This document shows, piece after piece, positions 27,001 through 42,000 of a DNA stretch of 64,000 nucleotides. Numbering within the stretch: position 1 is the first letter of the stretch; each line of letters starts with the position of its first letter. The notes beneath the pieces were generated by a model. The model worked only from the letters and a program-made list of their open reading frames with translations. It did not search any database and was not told the DNA's origin. The stretch spans positions 10,603,501 to 10,667,500 of the forward strand of contig JAILWY010000014.1 in the NCBI GenBank assembly GCA_022113835.1. The letters are read 5' to 3'. A program made the position numbers and the translations under genes. This stretch comes from Atopsyche davidsoni. Its lineage: Eukaryota; Arthropoda; Insecta; Trichoptera; Hydrobiosidae.

Positions 27001-30000
27001 TATGATGAATTGTTAATATTAAAATATATATTTAAGCTGTATCCGTTTTATTATAAAATATTTTCGTAGCTTCGTAGAAGCGCTCTTAGGGAAAATAATC
27101 TCAACTCAAGACTTCCCCTATAAGAATTATTAGTTCGTCTTTAAACGCATATTTCAACGAATGTAATATTATTTAAAAACAAATAATATAGCAATTTTTT
27201 AAATATTTAAATCATTATTTCTTTCTTCAGAAAAGATCCGAGCCTCGGATGAAAAGTATGCACCAACAAGCTGAAATAATAAGACGTGACTCAACTCTGA
27301 TCAAATAATTGAAGCAGACTTTAAATAAATGATCCGAATAAATTAAAAATAAAACTCCTGTCTAGTAATTATAATGCAAATTCTATTGATCGTATATGAG
27401 TTTTTTTTAATGGTGATGTATTTTTTGTCAGATAAATAACACGTTACGCCATTTTTATATTTGTATGTTTTTAATTACGCATTTAAAGTAGACTCAACCC
27501 AACTGTGAATATATCAGTTGTTTGAAGAACTCTGTGGCAAAGACAAAACCGGTTATAATGCCCTAATGAGGTATCTTATAAATGAGCCAATCTGAATGTA
27601 AAGCTGGATCTTTATCCAGCATGGGATTCGAACTGGAAAATTATAGAGCACATCATGAAGAATCGACGCACTTTTCTGAAACTCCCGAGTAGAAAAAAAG
27701 TAAAGCGTGACTAATGAAATTTATTGTTTGAAAACATTTTTCTTGCTTAGAAATAGAGCGTAGTATATCGTGTTATCTTGGAATTGAGTCACGTTGATGT
27801 TTTTCGATATAACTCATGGCTTTTTTGTAAACAAATAAAACGTTACGAGAACATGAAATTAGTGTGTTAATATTAAACATATCTTTAAATCGTGCATAAC
27901 TAATCTCCACCAAAACAACAATCCACTTGCCTTTTATAAGATTCTTTGAATTTTTTCAGCGTACAGTTGATATATTTCTTTTGATAATAATTCTCTGAAT
28001 TTTATACTTTGGAATAAACAAATATTTAACATTTATAACTGGATTGACTAGTCGATTTTTTATACTGTTATACGCCAATGACTATGTATAAATTTGAATA
28101 GATTTTTTTTGATAAAAATATACAGATATTGCTCATACAACACGTAAAATCAAGCGTATGAAAGTTTATTCACAGAAATTATAAAACGAGTGAAAATGAT
28201 CTAATGGCACGTGGTATTTTTTTAATTTACGTTCTTAGGATGAAGGATCGGCCTAGAAAACCATCTTAGATATTACTCCTAGAATATTAAACGGCCTATT
28301 AAAACTCTATGTAGGTATGAGCTTTGAATAATACACGATGTCTTTGAACGAGACAAGGTTAATTACAAATGAAACCGATACAGCCGCGTAACCGAGAAGA
28401 CTTTGTATGATCTCTGTTTACCACGGTTGATGAATCCTCACCGTGGATATTAAAAGATATATCTAAGTGTGATAATGATGATGATGATGATTTTATTGAA
28501 CGTTTCGCAAAACTATCCACGCGATGCTTGCGAGGGCTGTTATTTATGCTGTGCTTGAATACACTTGTGACAATACTTGAAGCAACCCAACACGTATCGG
28601 ATTGGTATGAATACAACTTCTTACGATCTGATAGGTCAGATTCTTGCACACGGACTATTTTTTAAATATATATTTACATTAGTTAACGTAGCGCTATTTA
28701 CTATGCCCATTTACCATAGTTTGTGAGAAAGAGTAGCTGTAATTTCTAGATCAATATTTATGATTAATCACATGAAAAACATTGTGGTTTTTTTTAAATG
28801 CTGTCGTGTTATTTGTATATTTTGAATGAGTAGCATATATTTTAGTAGTGCTTTAACTCCGTGGTAGTTCAAGAGCACGAAGAGGAGTCAGCTGCGATCA
28901 AGGTCGATGGGCTATCACACCTGTGATTGGTGGTCGGCGGGCGGAGCAGCTCTCCCAGGAAGTTCGCTCATTACTTCAGGTGATTTGAAAGCGCCGAGCT
29001 TAACCGCCTGAATATTTATAAACCTCTCTGCCTCAGATACAATTTGCGACTGACACTGAGCAGCCGGTTTTTTGCACTCCGGCGAGAACAAAACGATAGA
29101 ATGTTGTTTTGTCTGCCACACGAACGTATCGTTGTTATTTAATCCATGTTTAGAAATATAAGACCACGTGCGGCGATGATAATACAAGATAAATACTGAA
29201 CAGATTATTGAAGTAAGAAAGAATTGAAACTGTATGAATTTTGAACAGGTAGTTAGCGATAACCTTCAGTATATTATAGCGTCTGTAAAATATGTTTTAA
29301 ATACACGATGCGTTTATTTATAAAAAAATAATCATTTGTAGTAATGTATGCAGTGTTTAGTTGAGCGCTTCCAAATGAAAATTTAATGCTGCTTAGTTTA
29401 AAATAAATTAATTATTGAGCATTAAGTGCATCGACTAACTTGAATACCAATAAAAAAAAACCCCCGAGCAATATGTTATTAAAAATATATATTTTTGATA
29501 TTTACTTACATGCAATTTGTAAGTGTGAGTTCTGTCTATTTATGAAATGTAAAAAAATATTTTATTTTATTATACGATCAAACCAAAATGATCTATGCCT
29601 GCTCCTAAGGTTATTAAAAATTGTAAATTGTTAGTAAATAAACAAAAAAAAATACTTTTTCCTTTAAAATGTTTATTATTTTTACAATGGTCCATAAACT
29701 TTTATAATCCAGTCTTAATATTCGTAAATAAGATTACGTGACATAATAAGTAACTTTATATGAAATTCACATGAATCTGCGCAAAGTATATATTATTTTA
29801 ACGTTACTTGATAATTAGTGTCAAGGTATTAATCAATATAAAAATGATCAACAATTTTTTTTTAACGATTTACTAAACGCTACGTTATCAGATCGGAATA
29901 CGATTAAAAAACATTTTTTTACGTGAAGCTATCTCAATGTGAAGTGAATTTAATTTGATGACTCTAGTGTCTGTCAGGTTATCACAGGTAATCGATTGCA

Positions 30001-33000
30001 ATACAAATCGGCTTCGCCTTGCGATGCCTGCAAATTGTCAACAGAGCCTTGCAGTTCAAGGAATACGTATCGCATGGACGGTTGATTATGTATTCTAGAT
30101 TTTTTGCAATCGTTGAACCGTCGAAGCACTTGCTTCTAGAAAATATTTTGATGTATGACTGTTTCCAAGTTATTATAAATCAATTAAAAATTTTCTACGA
30201 AATACAGATGCGATTTGAATCCACATTTCAAGGCCATCGCGGCTTAGTGACTTCAAATCTTGAGCCTAAAATTTACCAAAATATTCAGAATTATTTCCGC
30301 GTATGCAATAAATGCACATTTCCTCCACGTACCAAAACAATGAGCCTAAATGGGATCTAATGCGGATCTTATGAATATTAAAAGTCGATAAGTACATATA
30401 AATCAGAGGATTTAAAAAATATATAATTTAAAGGTCATATTGAAATATTATCAAAATGCACCCAGTCATGTCTAAATGCAAACTTTCAAAGTACTGTCCT
30501 GTAAGGTTAATCGTATGATGGTTGAGTAATATCCGCTTTCCAGCGTCGAGATGTACTGTCAGCAATAGACAAAGCAGAACGATTAATGTAACCGGGTTAA
30601 TGCAAATTCGTTTGTCTAAGCAAGTCATTCAGTTGATTCTATCTTCGGTGTTGGAAATGGAGACATATTTACACACGATTTATTTGTTCCCGTGCGAGTA
30701 ATTATTTTTCTTAAGATAGACGAGAGACGAAAATACTAATTGGTCCAACTAAAATATTAGATGATAAATTAGTAACTACATATTTAAGCCTAGTATTTTT
30801 GACTTTGGTATTTTCAGTTATTTTTATTCTAAGCACTTAAAAGATTTGGAGTAAGCTCTCTCCAATCGCGTTTCCTGCATCACACACTGGATGGCCTGGA
30901 TATTTGCTGAATACGGAGCTGGGAATTCCGCAGGTGGTAAATCTAGATACGGATATCATTCAATCATGGCATGGCAAACGAATATATTACAATATGACAG
31001 AAGAACAGTTTTTTTTCTTAGGAGAAATCGTAAAAATGTAAAGTGAGTAAAAAATAAATAGACATCAATTTATTTTTTTATATGGATAATATTTGAGTTC
31101 TATCGAATATTTCACCGGATAAGATGAAAATTTAAAGTAAATCTCAATTAAACGCGTCCCTGAAAAAAATTTCATGCAATACGCGTAGGCTGAAATCGAC
31201 CAATAAAATTGTTAAAAGTGAGAACATTTGTATACGAACGTGTATTTTTACATGACCTACTTTATTTTTTTATTATCTTTTTTCTGATATTTTTTATCTA
31301 GGTTATCGTTTTACATATTATGTATATTGGCAATAAAGTCTTAATATATTTATTTTTCAATCGCTTACAGTTTATATCTGGTAAACAATAGTTTTACTTG
31401 TTGGCAAGGTCTTATACTGGAATCGGAAAACAGATTTAGTAAGTGTTAAGCTTTGCAATCACGTGTCTTTGAGACATCATATATAATTATTTGTTAAAAT
31501 ATATATTGTTTAATATTATTAAATGAATTCACATTACTCAAATACTTAACATGAATAGTCTGTTGTATGACATCACCTTTCATATAAAAAGTAAGCCCAC
31601 GTGTTTCACTTTCACTCGAAATTAATCTCGAGACAAGAAGTTCGGCTTGCTTTAAAACGTTTTATCGCACATGATATAAATATAGATATATATATTTTTC
31701 ATATCAAATATTCTTGAGTTGTTATTAAATTGATTACCTTGTTTTTTCAGGTTATCTGGATTTTAATTTCAAATTATTGCATCAGCCGCGCGACTAGCCG
31801 TTCATTTATAACGTATCTTCAACGATATCTTGTGTTTTTTTTATTTATAAAAATAAAATGTCACGAGAGTTTTTTTTTTCTACTGGACGATTGATTGAAC
31901 CTATTCTTTAATTATAAAAAAATGTTAGTTTTATAAAACGAGTATATTTAATTTATTTTGTTACAACCTAAAGACATTTATGACAACTCAGTAAAGGCAA
32001 TTTTTCTCTAGACATAGCGGATAAATAAATATACTTCATCTTCAGGTGCTTCCCAACCCGCACGCCTATAATGGAAATGATGATTAAAATCATACGTAAT
32101 ATCTCAAAACGATAATTAAATGACATAATATGTTGTCTCACCGTGGATTATTTTATGTAAGCGCACGTAGACAAATAAGTATTCAAATTTCAATATAAAA
32201 ACTGGTTTTCATTTTTAATACTTGTTTTTGTTAATTATTTGTAGGAAAATCCTGAAATTTTGATATATTTTTCAACTTTTTTTTCAGTCATATACAAGAT
32301 TTATGAATTAACTATGATTTATGCATAAATTGACGCGATTAGTGTCATAATGTCACGGTAGTCAAGTCACGCTGAAAAAAATTATAGTAACTTAGGTTTA
32401 AATATCTACAATCACAAGTGGAATACTGTAACGATAACTGAAATGCCCTTAATTGTCTCTTATTTAGTCATTAAAAAGTGAGGAATATAATAAAACCCAT
32501 TGCTCGACTTCATTAATTAAATCATCAGTAAGTAAAATCATAATGTTGCACTCTCGATATGTATAATTTGTATTAATATCAATAAAGTTATTCAACTGGT
32601 TACTTTCAATTTATAACTGTTATTTAAAGTATTTGCTTTTGCTATTTTATATTTTGATTCAAATGCGCAAGACGGTCGTCAGTTCAATATTTAGTATTAA
32701 AAAATTGGTTATATGTCTCGACAAATTTTCTTAGAAGAGCAGTAGCTGCTATTGTTTTTGGGTTACGAGGAACAGGCGATGAATAAAATACTTGGAAACG
32801 AAACCGAACGGGTAGGAAACTTTCTTCAAGAACCGAAGTAGACGCGTGCTCTGTCTCATGATGGAGGTATTTTTAGACGTCGTGGTCGTCCACGTCCCCA
32901 GCAGCTGCGAGAGAATTAGGAAAACTGGGACAGGTGAACAGCACCGAGGTCAAAGACCCTCGACAAATCTTATTAGTTCACTCGTATTACTACTACCTAT

Positions 33001-36000
33001 GACACATATTTTAATATCTTGCGATAAGAAGGTAGTTATAAGGTGTCTACATATATAGAAATACAATAATTTCCAAAATAAATTCAACTGATACTAGGAA
33101 ATATTTAATGTTTGTGTGTGATTTTAAATTTCATGATAAATTCACAATTTTAACTAAAGTTCATGTTACATAGGTTTTAGTAGGTAAACTAAAACTAAGG
33201 AGTACATTTATTTCTTTACGCATGGACAACTGCACATACAAAACGATTTTAGCTATTTATAATCCCGTGTATATTTCTATAGCAATTTATTACTTACAAA
33301 ATATTTGAAAGGAAATAAAAGACGTTGTTAAATATTTATAAAAGTAGCGACATTATTGTGTATCTAAAACAAACTATATTTATAACAATTCATGTGTATT
33401 CTACATATGACGCTTTGTGTGAAATAATAAAAATTATAATTCTGCAATTACTGTTTTATTTATTGAAAATAACATCTTAAAAAAGCTTTGTCTCTAGAAG
33501 ATCTATCAAAAAGTATTATGAATATATTATTTAAATTATTTATTATCACGAGTGGTTGCTTCAGATATTACTTTCTAGGTGTTCACTTTATTGTATCTCT
33601 CATTGGGTTTATAATAATACGAAAAAAAGTAACACCAAAAGGCTAAATAATTAAACAGAAATATATTATTTTTATTTATGAACTTTCATGTCGATGGATA
33701 TTCTAAGAAATCATCATCTCAGTGATAGATTTATAGGCTTAGTATAATTGTTCAGTTAATCAGTTTTTTTAGAGTATTTATAGCCAATAATATACTGAAA
33801 AAGTATACAAAATAGTATAGAGCCACAATTGTTTATGCAGATATCATTATTATCATATTTGAATGGCTTTGTTTTGCTTTGGTAATATTTATTTACGAGT
33901 GCGTTGTTCAAACATTCGTGCCAAATTTGTAAACTTTTTTCAGATAATAATATTATGATTATTAAAAGAACCGGTGTTCATATCAGCAAAAAAATATATT
34001 TCGTAACACAGGCAAATATGTCGTAATGCTTTATTACGTTCTAGTCACTTTGTTAGCGCATTTTTTTACTATGAAGTGTCGTGGCCATATTAAATCTTTG
34101 AATCAGCGAGTGTTGAATGAAAAACGTTAACAAAAAAATATGGTTTATTCATTGGAATATCAGATGATTTTTATATAACCTTGTTTTATTTGTAACATGC
34201 TGTCTATAAATTGTAGCAGTGTGGAGTGTATTGGAAAAGCATGTGATGTCAAATAGAAGAAATAAAGCATTAGATTTACTTAAAAACCTGCAAAATTAAC
34301 TTTTAAATTTGTGGAAGTACTCTGGGGCATGCAGTGCTTTGTGCTTAAATGGGTTGCATGGTACTGAATAAGTGATATGCGAGTTTCATGTTAATTTTTA
34401 GTTAAAATAATGAGTTGTAAATATTCTTGATAATATCAATCAAATTAATCGTTTCTATTTATATACATTTAATCTATAATACTATTAATATATATTGTAT
34501 TATTACTGATACCAAAAATTACGATAAAAAACAATAACAGTATAAGAGCTCTGCGTTGTTGTTAAAATGACAGTTATTATCTTTAAGCCTTTGTCTGTAC
34601 TATTTGAAACAATGTAGAGGATGGCTTATCGAGTTTATAAACAAAGAAAAACGTACATCGTAAATGAATGCACCGAGCTGCAACAAGTGTGAAACAAACC
34701 GATAACAAGTGTTGCATCAGAATTGCATTTGCGCAAACACCGTAAAGCAACGCCTGAAAAAGCGAATTGTAAATGCGTAGTTTTAAATTCTTGATCTTCA
34801 TGATTTTTCATCATCACTCATAGAAATCATATTTGTAAACATTCATTGGTATCCACGAAAAGTGTAAACTGTAGCTTAATGGTTTAAAAAAAAACACAAC
34901 AGGTTGAGAATTAAAAATAAATATTCGTGGTCGTAATTACTCAACAAGAAGAGAATTAAATCAACTGTTTGTTTTGTTAATAAGAGAATATGAGAATAGA
35001 AATAGACTACGTAAATTTATTTGCATTAAAAAAATATCTCATTCATCTCATTGCAACTTATTAATCCCAATTCAATGTATGAACATGTTTAAAATTACTT
35101 GGAAAATATTATTAAAAAAAAAAATTAATGTACTCTTTATAACATGTATATTTTTGAACGTAATATATTTTAATTGAACAATCAAAATTATTGTAAAAAT
35201 TCGCGAGCTCTTCTGAATGTCAATATATTTTCATGGATAGATAAAAACAATAAAAAAATAATGCACACTGTAAAAAATGCAAGATTTTTGTTAACAATTA
35301 TATATATTTTAGGTTTTAATTGTAGCACTCTGCAAGCACTTGTATACTGAAAAACAGTAGAAAAAATATATTGGTACAGCTTTACGAGATGACCTGCCTT
35401 GCAAAAGAATTTAGACCAAACTGAATCAATGTTATTGTGATTAAAAACATCCAGATGGTTCGAAAAACTTATCGTTATATTTACTGATATAAAAAAACAA
35501 TAATATTATGTTATTTCACAAGATAAATCTTGGACAAATCGGTACTCTATTTATTTAGAATAACACAAAACTTTTTACAAAACTCTTATCTATATTAAGT
35601 TGCTTGTATAAATTTAATCAATGTCAGTGGAATTTGATATAAACGTCCTATTAGACATTGTATGATAAAATTATACTTTGTGGTTAATTTACGATGGAAA
35701 TATATATTTGAGAATATATGTGTATCATTAAGACTTGTGGTTCGTGACAAATGGACTTGAAGTTGATATCATGCAATCATACCGAGTGATAGAATCCATT
35801 TAGTATATATATATTCCTAAGACTGTATCAATTAAATAGTATCATTTAAATACTACAAATAATCTTACATTAAATAATACATCCTTCAAAATATAAGGGT
35901 TAAAGCCTCTGGTGTATGATCTGTGCTAATTATATATTTTTTTGCATAGAAGGGTTGAGTAGCTGTTGTGTTTTACTTTGAAAATGATAATTCAATATAA

Positions 36001-39000
36001 GAGAGGACTTAATAATAAATAGAAAGTTCTAAATGATGCTACTGTTTTTAATATTATATATTTGCCATATTTATCACCTATATAAAATATTCATGATTAC
36101 TAATGACGAACTCATATTTACATAATATGCAATACGTACTCTTTAATATAATCCTCTTGCCAAATCTAAACAAATTTTATTTTTCTTTAATAACACTATC
36201 TTAATATTCTAATAGTTTTGTTACATTACATGTTTTCTGTAAACATTGCACTCAGTTAAATGAAATACATAAAGATTTTGCTATCACTATTCAATAATTA
36301 AACCTTAAGGAAAGAGTCAGTTTTTGGAAAAACATTATTTGTACATCATGATCGAGTGTGTTAATGCCTGTTAAACAAACAAAATAAGAGGTTTAATAAA
36401 AAAAAAGATATGATGGCAAAAAACAGAAAATTTTCCAATCCTAATACTTGTGTGATATAAAAAAAAAAACATAATAGCAATACTCTCCGTGTTGAATTCT
36501 AACAATTGCATTTTTTCTGTATGATTTTTTTACCACACAAGTAGGATATATAAACACGAATTCAAACATAAAATTTTGCCATATTAAAAATTAGGTTTAA
36601 TTCAACACGGAGAATAAGTTTTCTAAATACTTTAAATATTTTACATTATTTTCACGTTTCTTCTAGTCTAGAACATTACCAACAAACGTGCTCTGACCAA
36701 CATTTTGATGCTATAAAAAAAGTATTTTAAATTTCTTAGCCAAACCATTATCTGCCATTAAATTTGTTTGTCACTTGGACACTTGCTGTGTGAAGCGATT
36801 GACTTGTGATTGACTTGTGTGTCTTTTAATCATAAATTCGACAGTAAATGACCCCGGGTCATAAGCACTGACGTTGTGGTAATAAAATACGTATCTTTAT
36901 GAATATCAGTGTCCAAGTTGGTGATCTCGTTAAATGGATTTTTTATATATGCTTTCTCTACACAAACTCGATAACGAAAATAGAGAAACACATGTATGCT
37001 ACCACCTATGCCACAGCTTGTATGCCCCATCAAAGAACAGCCACATTCTTTACTGTAAACATAGTCCTAAGAAATATTGTAAATAAAGAATCTTAGAATT
37101 AATATTTTGACGATGCTCGTTTCCTCAGTGAGTGCATGTTCACTTGGCAAGGCATGCGGACTTGGAATTTGACATTGGGCATGCGGTTATATGCATCGAA
37201 TTCCTAAATTATTTCGAACTTCTATATATTTTGTTCTTAACTGATTCTACAACACAATAAGTCATTGAAATAATTTTATTTAAAAATTTGACCTAATCCC
37301 AAATAATTTATTTATTGGTACAGCCGTATTTGTGTTTTTTTTTTATTCATCTACCTGTCCGTATAAATAAATGTTAGAAAAATAATACTTTGTAGCAGTT
37401 GCATTACTTTAATCCATTCATTTTAGAGAAAAACATGTAACTTTTACGTAAGTAAAAAAAGCACTCGAGTATTTTTATTTCATTATGATCATGTAAAATA
37501 TCGCGAAAATACTTTATTTAGTAAAAAAATACCTACTTAAAGCATAAATGATACAATGTATCATCTGTTGAATAGTTTCTCGTCTCAAGTGTGTATAAAC
37601 TTAAATTATTATCTTAAATAAGTTATTTATGTGTTTATAAAACAATATTATTTACTTCACAATCGGCCTAATTTGACGTCTGTGAATATGGAGATTGCAA
37701 AATGTTTGTAAGAAATAAATATAAACTCGTACAAAGTTGTTGATACGTGAGTGGCAATTTTGTATTATCTTGAAATACCTACCATTATAGGTTACGCTGG
37801 GTTATCTGAATAATTAAAAATTATTGTTTACAAAGTTTACCTTCAAACGACTTACTCCTAGTCAGCTATATAATTTAATGAATTCAACTGGCCTATTTTG
37901 GATAGGAATATTTTTTAAAAAAAATAATTTTTGTTGGGCAATTGAAATAATTTAAAGTATTATAAACATATAATAATATTGTTTCTATAAAATAAATAAT
38001 ACGTATTATTTATTATTGAAAAATATTTGATGAAGAAAAACTACCATCTGTTGGCCATTTTTTAAACTATACTACGCTATTATTAAGTTTGGTTTGCGTC
38101 TGTGCTATATTTAATATATTGCGCCTTTTTTATTCTGTAACCTCCTTAATTAGAATTATTCTACTTCAGTTAATTTTTTATTATTATTTGAGCATTGAAA
38201 CCACCATTTATTTCGCAAAAAATACATTTCTAGTCAACTACGCATGCACGTGTCTGATATATCTACGGATCCTTACTTTTTCATCATAGCTTTTGTCTTC
38301 GGAAGTTTATTTTCGTTCAGATCTGTGTCAGAGCTTGAGGGCTCTTTTTCCTTTTTTCTTCTGTATAGACCCGAGCTGCTCACGGGGCTGTTGAATCCTG
38401 GCCAATTTGTCATCGCAGAAACAAATCAAATCGGAATAGTTATCCATCTGGATAACTTTCGGGCAAAATATTTTTCACTAATATCTGACGACTTCACTGA
38501 CAGAGGACATTCTGTTTGCGACCCCGACAAAGTTCGCCATGAAATAATACATTATCACGCATTGCGCCAAGTACAAGACTTCACCGAATTCCATGATATT
38601 GTTACTATATGTTATGTCTAATGCACATTCTTAAGAAATTTCTCGTAAACAAGGCCGGTGGTGTTGCAACTGAGACATAACCTATGAAATACTGCCAAGG
38701 GTTACCGTTGAGGGGTGGAAAATCAATACAGGTAAAGTAGGAATTGTCTGAAAGTTTTCTTCGTGGGGAAACGCCTTTTGTCTGCCAAGAAAACTGTTTG
38801 AAGCTCAGACCACAGATGGTGCTTTCCACTTTGTAAATAAATGTACCTACGTGTATAAATTTTACAATTATGGTAAAAAGTAAGTTCCAAACTATATTTG
38901 CTAAAAACCTAAAGGTCTCCGAATGCTCCAAGGGCACCATATACAAGAAGGAACGCCAAGAAGCCAAGATGAGATGATTATTGTACTCTATAGTGAAAGC

Positions 39001-42000
39001 ATCAAAATACAATATGTCTGTGTTGTACAGTATACCTTAGGAAGTAACTAAAGGAGATAAATCCATGTATTCTACCCCCTAAGCCACGTGTTTTAAGCCT
39101 CACAACCTGGACGCAGGGGAAGGGAAGAGCCACATACCCTATTGTAAGTACAGCAAGAAAAAAAAACAACCTTTGAATTATTTATGTACTTAATTCATAT
39201 AATTACGTTAACAAAATGAATTAGTGAATATATACGTAGTTTTTCTTTCAACTGGAATGTAAAATATTTTCTTACGTAAAAATACATTCAAAACTCATGA
39301 GGTATACTGTTTTTTTTTATTAAAACACTTTAAAAACTAAAAATAGCATTTATGATTCAGATATGGTATTCAGCATTCGATTCTTTCTTTCGAGAATAAT
39401 ACATTTCTTGTCAGGCTCACCGAGTAAAACGTGAAAACTTCATTTCTGCCTAGTAGTATAAAAATATACTATATCATTAAAACTACAAAAAAAACACAAA
39501 CGTTTTGAGACAGATTGAGAAATAAAAGTTAAATGCCCCGCTAAATTTTACGCTACTTATTTTTGTGAAAACAACAAATTTTATATTTCAGCACACGACA
39601 CTAATCACAGTACAGCTGGTATTGCACAGAAAAATATATAATTTAACATTACAAAATATTAATGACGGAACTAACGATTTGTGATAATGATAATAATAAT
39701 GATAATGACGGTGTGTAGTTATATAACCGATTCTCCAATACTCAAATATTCGACTACAGTAACGCGAAATAGATGCATAAAACTAATTTATCAATAAAAA
39801 TAAGATAATTCATCGATTTGCTTTTACTATTGCAACTTTTAAAAGATTACCGTATTACCAAAACATATTTTAATAATTTATATGGATAAGTAATGTATTA
39901 ATTTGTTCTATAACTTTATATTATAATTGAGATAAATTAGATTTATTAATTTTATTAATTATTTATTAATGACTACTGCACTTAATTTTTCATTTTTTGC
40001 AAAAGTTTTTTGTCACTTTAAAATTCATATAATTAAAAAACTCACCGTAATTATTAATAGAAAACAATTAATTACTCATAGTTACGTTAACAACATATGA
40101 TATCTACACTTTTTAAAGTAAATACAAATATTTATATAATAATATAGACACTAAAAACAAATTGGTGTTAAAAAATATGACTAATAAATATTTATGTATT
40201 CATTTAATTACTTGATTTCAAAACCATAATAATTTGCAAGAAAATCTTATCTACAATAAACAACTTTGCACTAGTGTTAATTAATATATTTTTTTGTAAT
40301 TATACTGAACTTTATATGGCAGAACAAATATAGGCTTACCAATTTTGCGCAGGTATTCCCACAACATTGTACGTAACATGTTTTCTTCTGTTTTCATGTG
40401 GCATGTAACCGCTTTGAGGGTTTTCCCTGGGCTGCCATTCCAGTGCCATCACTTAAGTCTTAAACTAAATATATCGCTTTTCAACAGCTTCTTTGTCATA
40501 AGGTTTAAGGTTGTGTTTCTCCGAGAAACGATTCGCAAAAACTGCCTTGCGACTTGAAGCTCCGACGGGCGTTTCGGTTTTTATCTAATGGATTATTTTT
40601 TTGTTATCAAGCTAACACAAAACGAACATTCTTCATCTCCAAATAAAGAGTTAGCAAAGATGACTCGCTCGTTGTTCAGAGCCGCCTCGTAGAAACAGTT
40701 TAATAATCAAAAATTAAAATGCCAATGGACTATAAAAATTTAGCATGACAATCACGATAAATCACAACCTCGTTGATGAGATTTTGATATTTTATATATT
40801 TTACTGTAAAACACCAATGTCATTAAAAATATTTTTTTACTAGCATTGAATTAAGTTTCGTAGGAATCTTGTTTTTAAATTATTATGCCAATGCTTCAGT
40901 TACTTAAATATGAATTTAATTATTCAAAAGTAATTTTAAAACTAAAATAAATATTTGAGCAGTCTGTAAGAAGCTCTTATTGGTTTTTATTAACTGAAAT
41001 ATGGATTAAATAAACAGAATGGAAGAACTCAAAACAAAGAACTATTTTTTTACAAGCATTTTAAAAGGAAATCAAAGGTTTGAAATAGAAAATATATAAA
41101 AAATTAAAAAAATACACCACGCTGTAGGCAATTTTAAAATAAAACAGGTTTTGTTCGTGAAAATGAACAACATATATATTCAATAGTATTCATAAAATCG
41201 TAGTATCTTTGTTTAAATATAATGAGTTGTCTTTAACGATCGGAAGTAAAAATTTTTTTTTATTTTAACTGTAAAAACTTGTGGAATTTTTCCTGTAGAC
41301 TCTTTCTCATGGTTTTTATAAAAAAGTTATTTTAAGCAGTGCTTATTTAATTGGTATATTATTTTAATTTCTCACTTTAATTATACACAAGGAATACGTG
41401 TTAAGCAATGATATTTAAAATTAGATATGACGAGGTTTTCTTACTCATAATCTGTCTTGTGCATATTAAGCCATTGTATTTATGTCTTGTATATACAATA
41501 CTCGTGAACTATACCAGTTATTATATTTGCAGAAACATCAAAGTAGATTCAAGGTTAAAAACAAAACAAGTTTTGTCAAAAAATAAAAGAGCAAAGCAGA
41601 GGCGAATCAGTTGGCACTAGACTGAAAAAACTTTTATCTAGGAAATGCAATTGAACACAAAAGAAAATGTTTATTCTCAGATAACATAAAAAAGCATGGC
41701 ATTGTTACTAAAATAATTCGTTGCGTGTGAATATATATTTTTTAACGATTAATATCAAACGATTTCTAAAAGATAAAAATAAATTTCAAGTGTTTCTTTG
41801 CCTAGTGAGTTATAGTAACTTGTCTTGATGAAATATTTTAATATGAAATGAAGCCATGTGTTTCTATTTGTAAGATTTGTTATATATTCATTAAAAATAC
41901 TTTGATGATTTGAAAAAATGTTGCGTCATACAAATATATATCCAAAGTTTATGGATATAAGATATATTCAAGATATTGTTTGAGTCATTGAAATCCTTCT

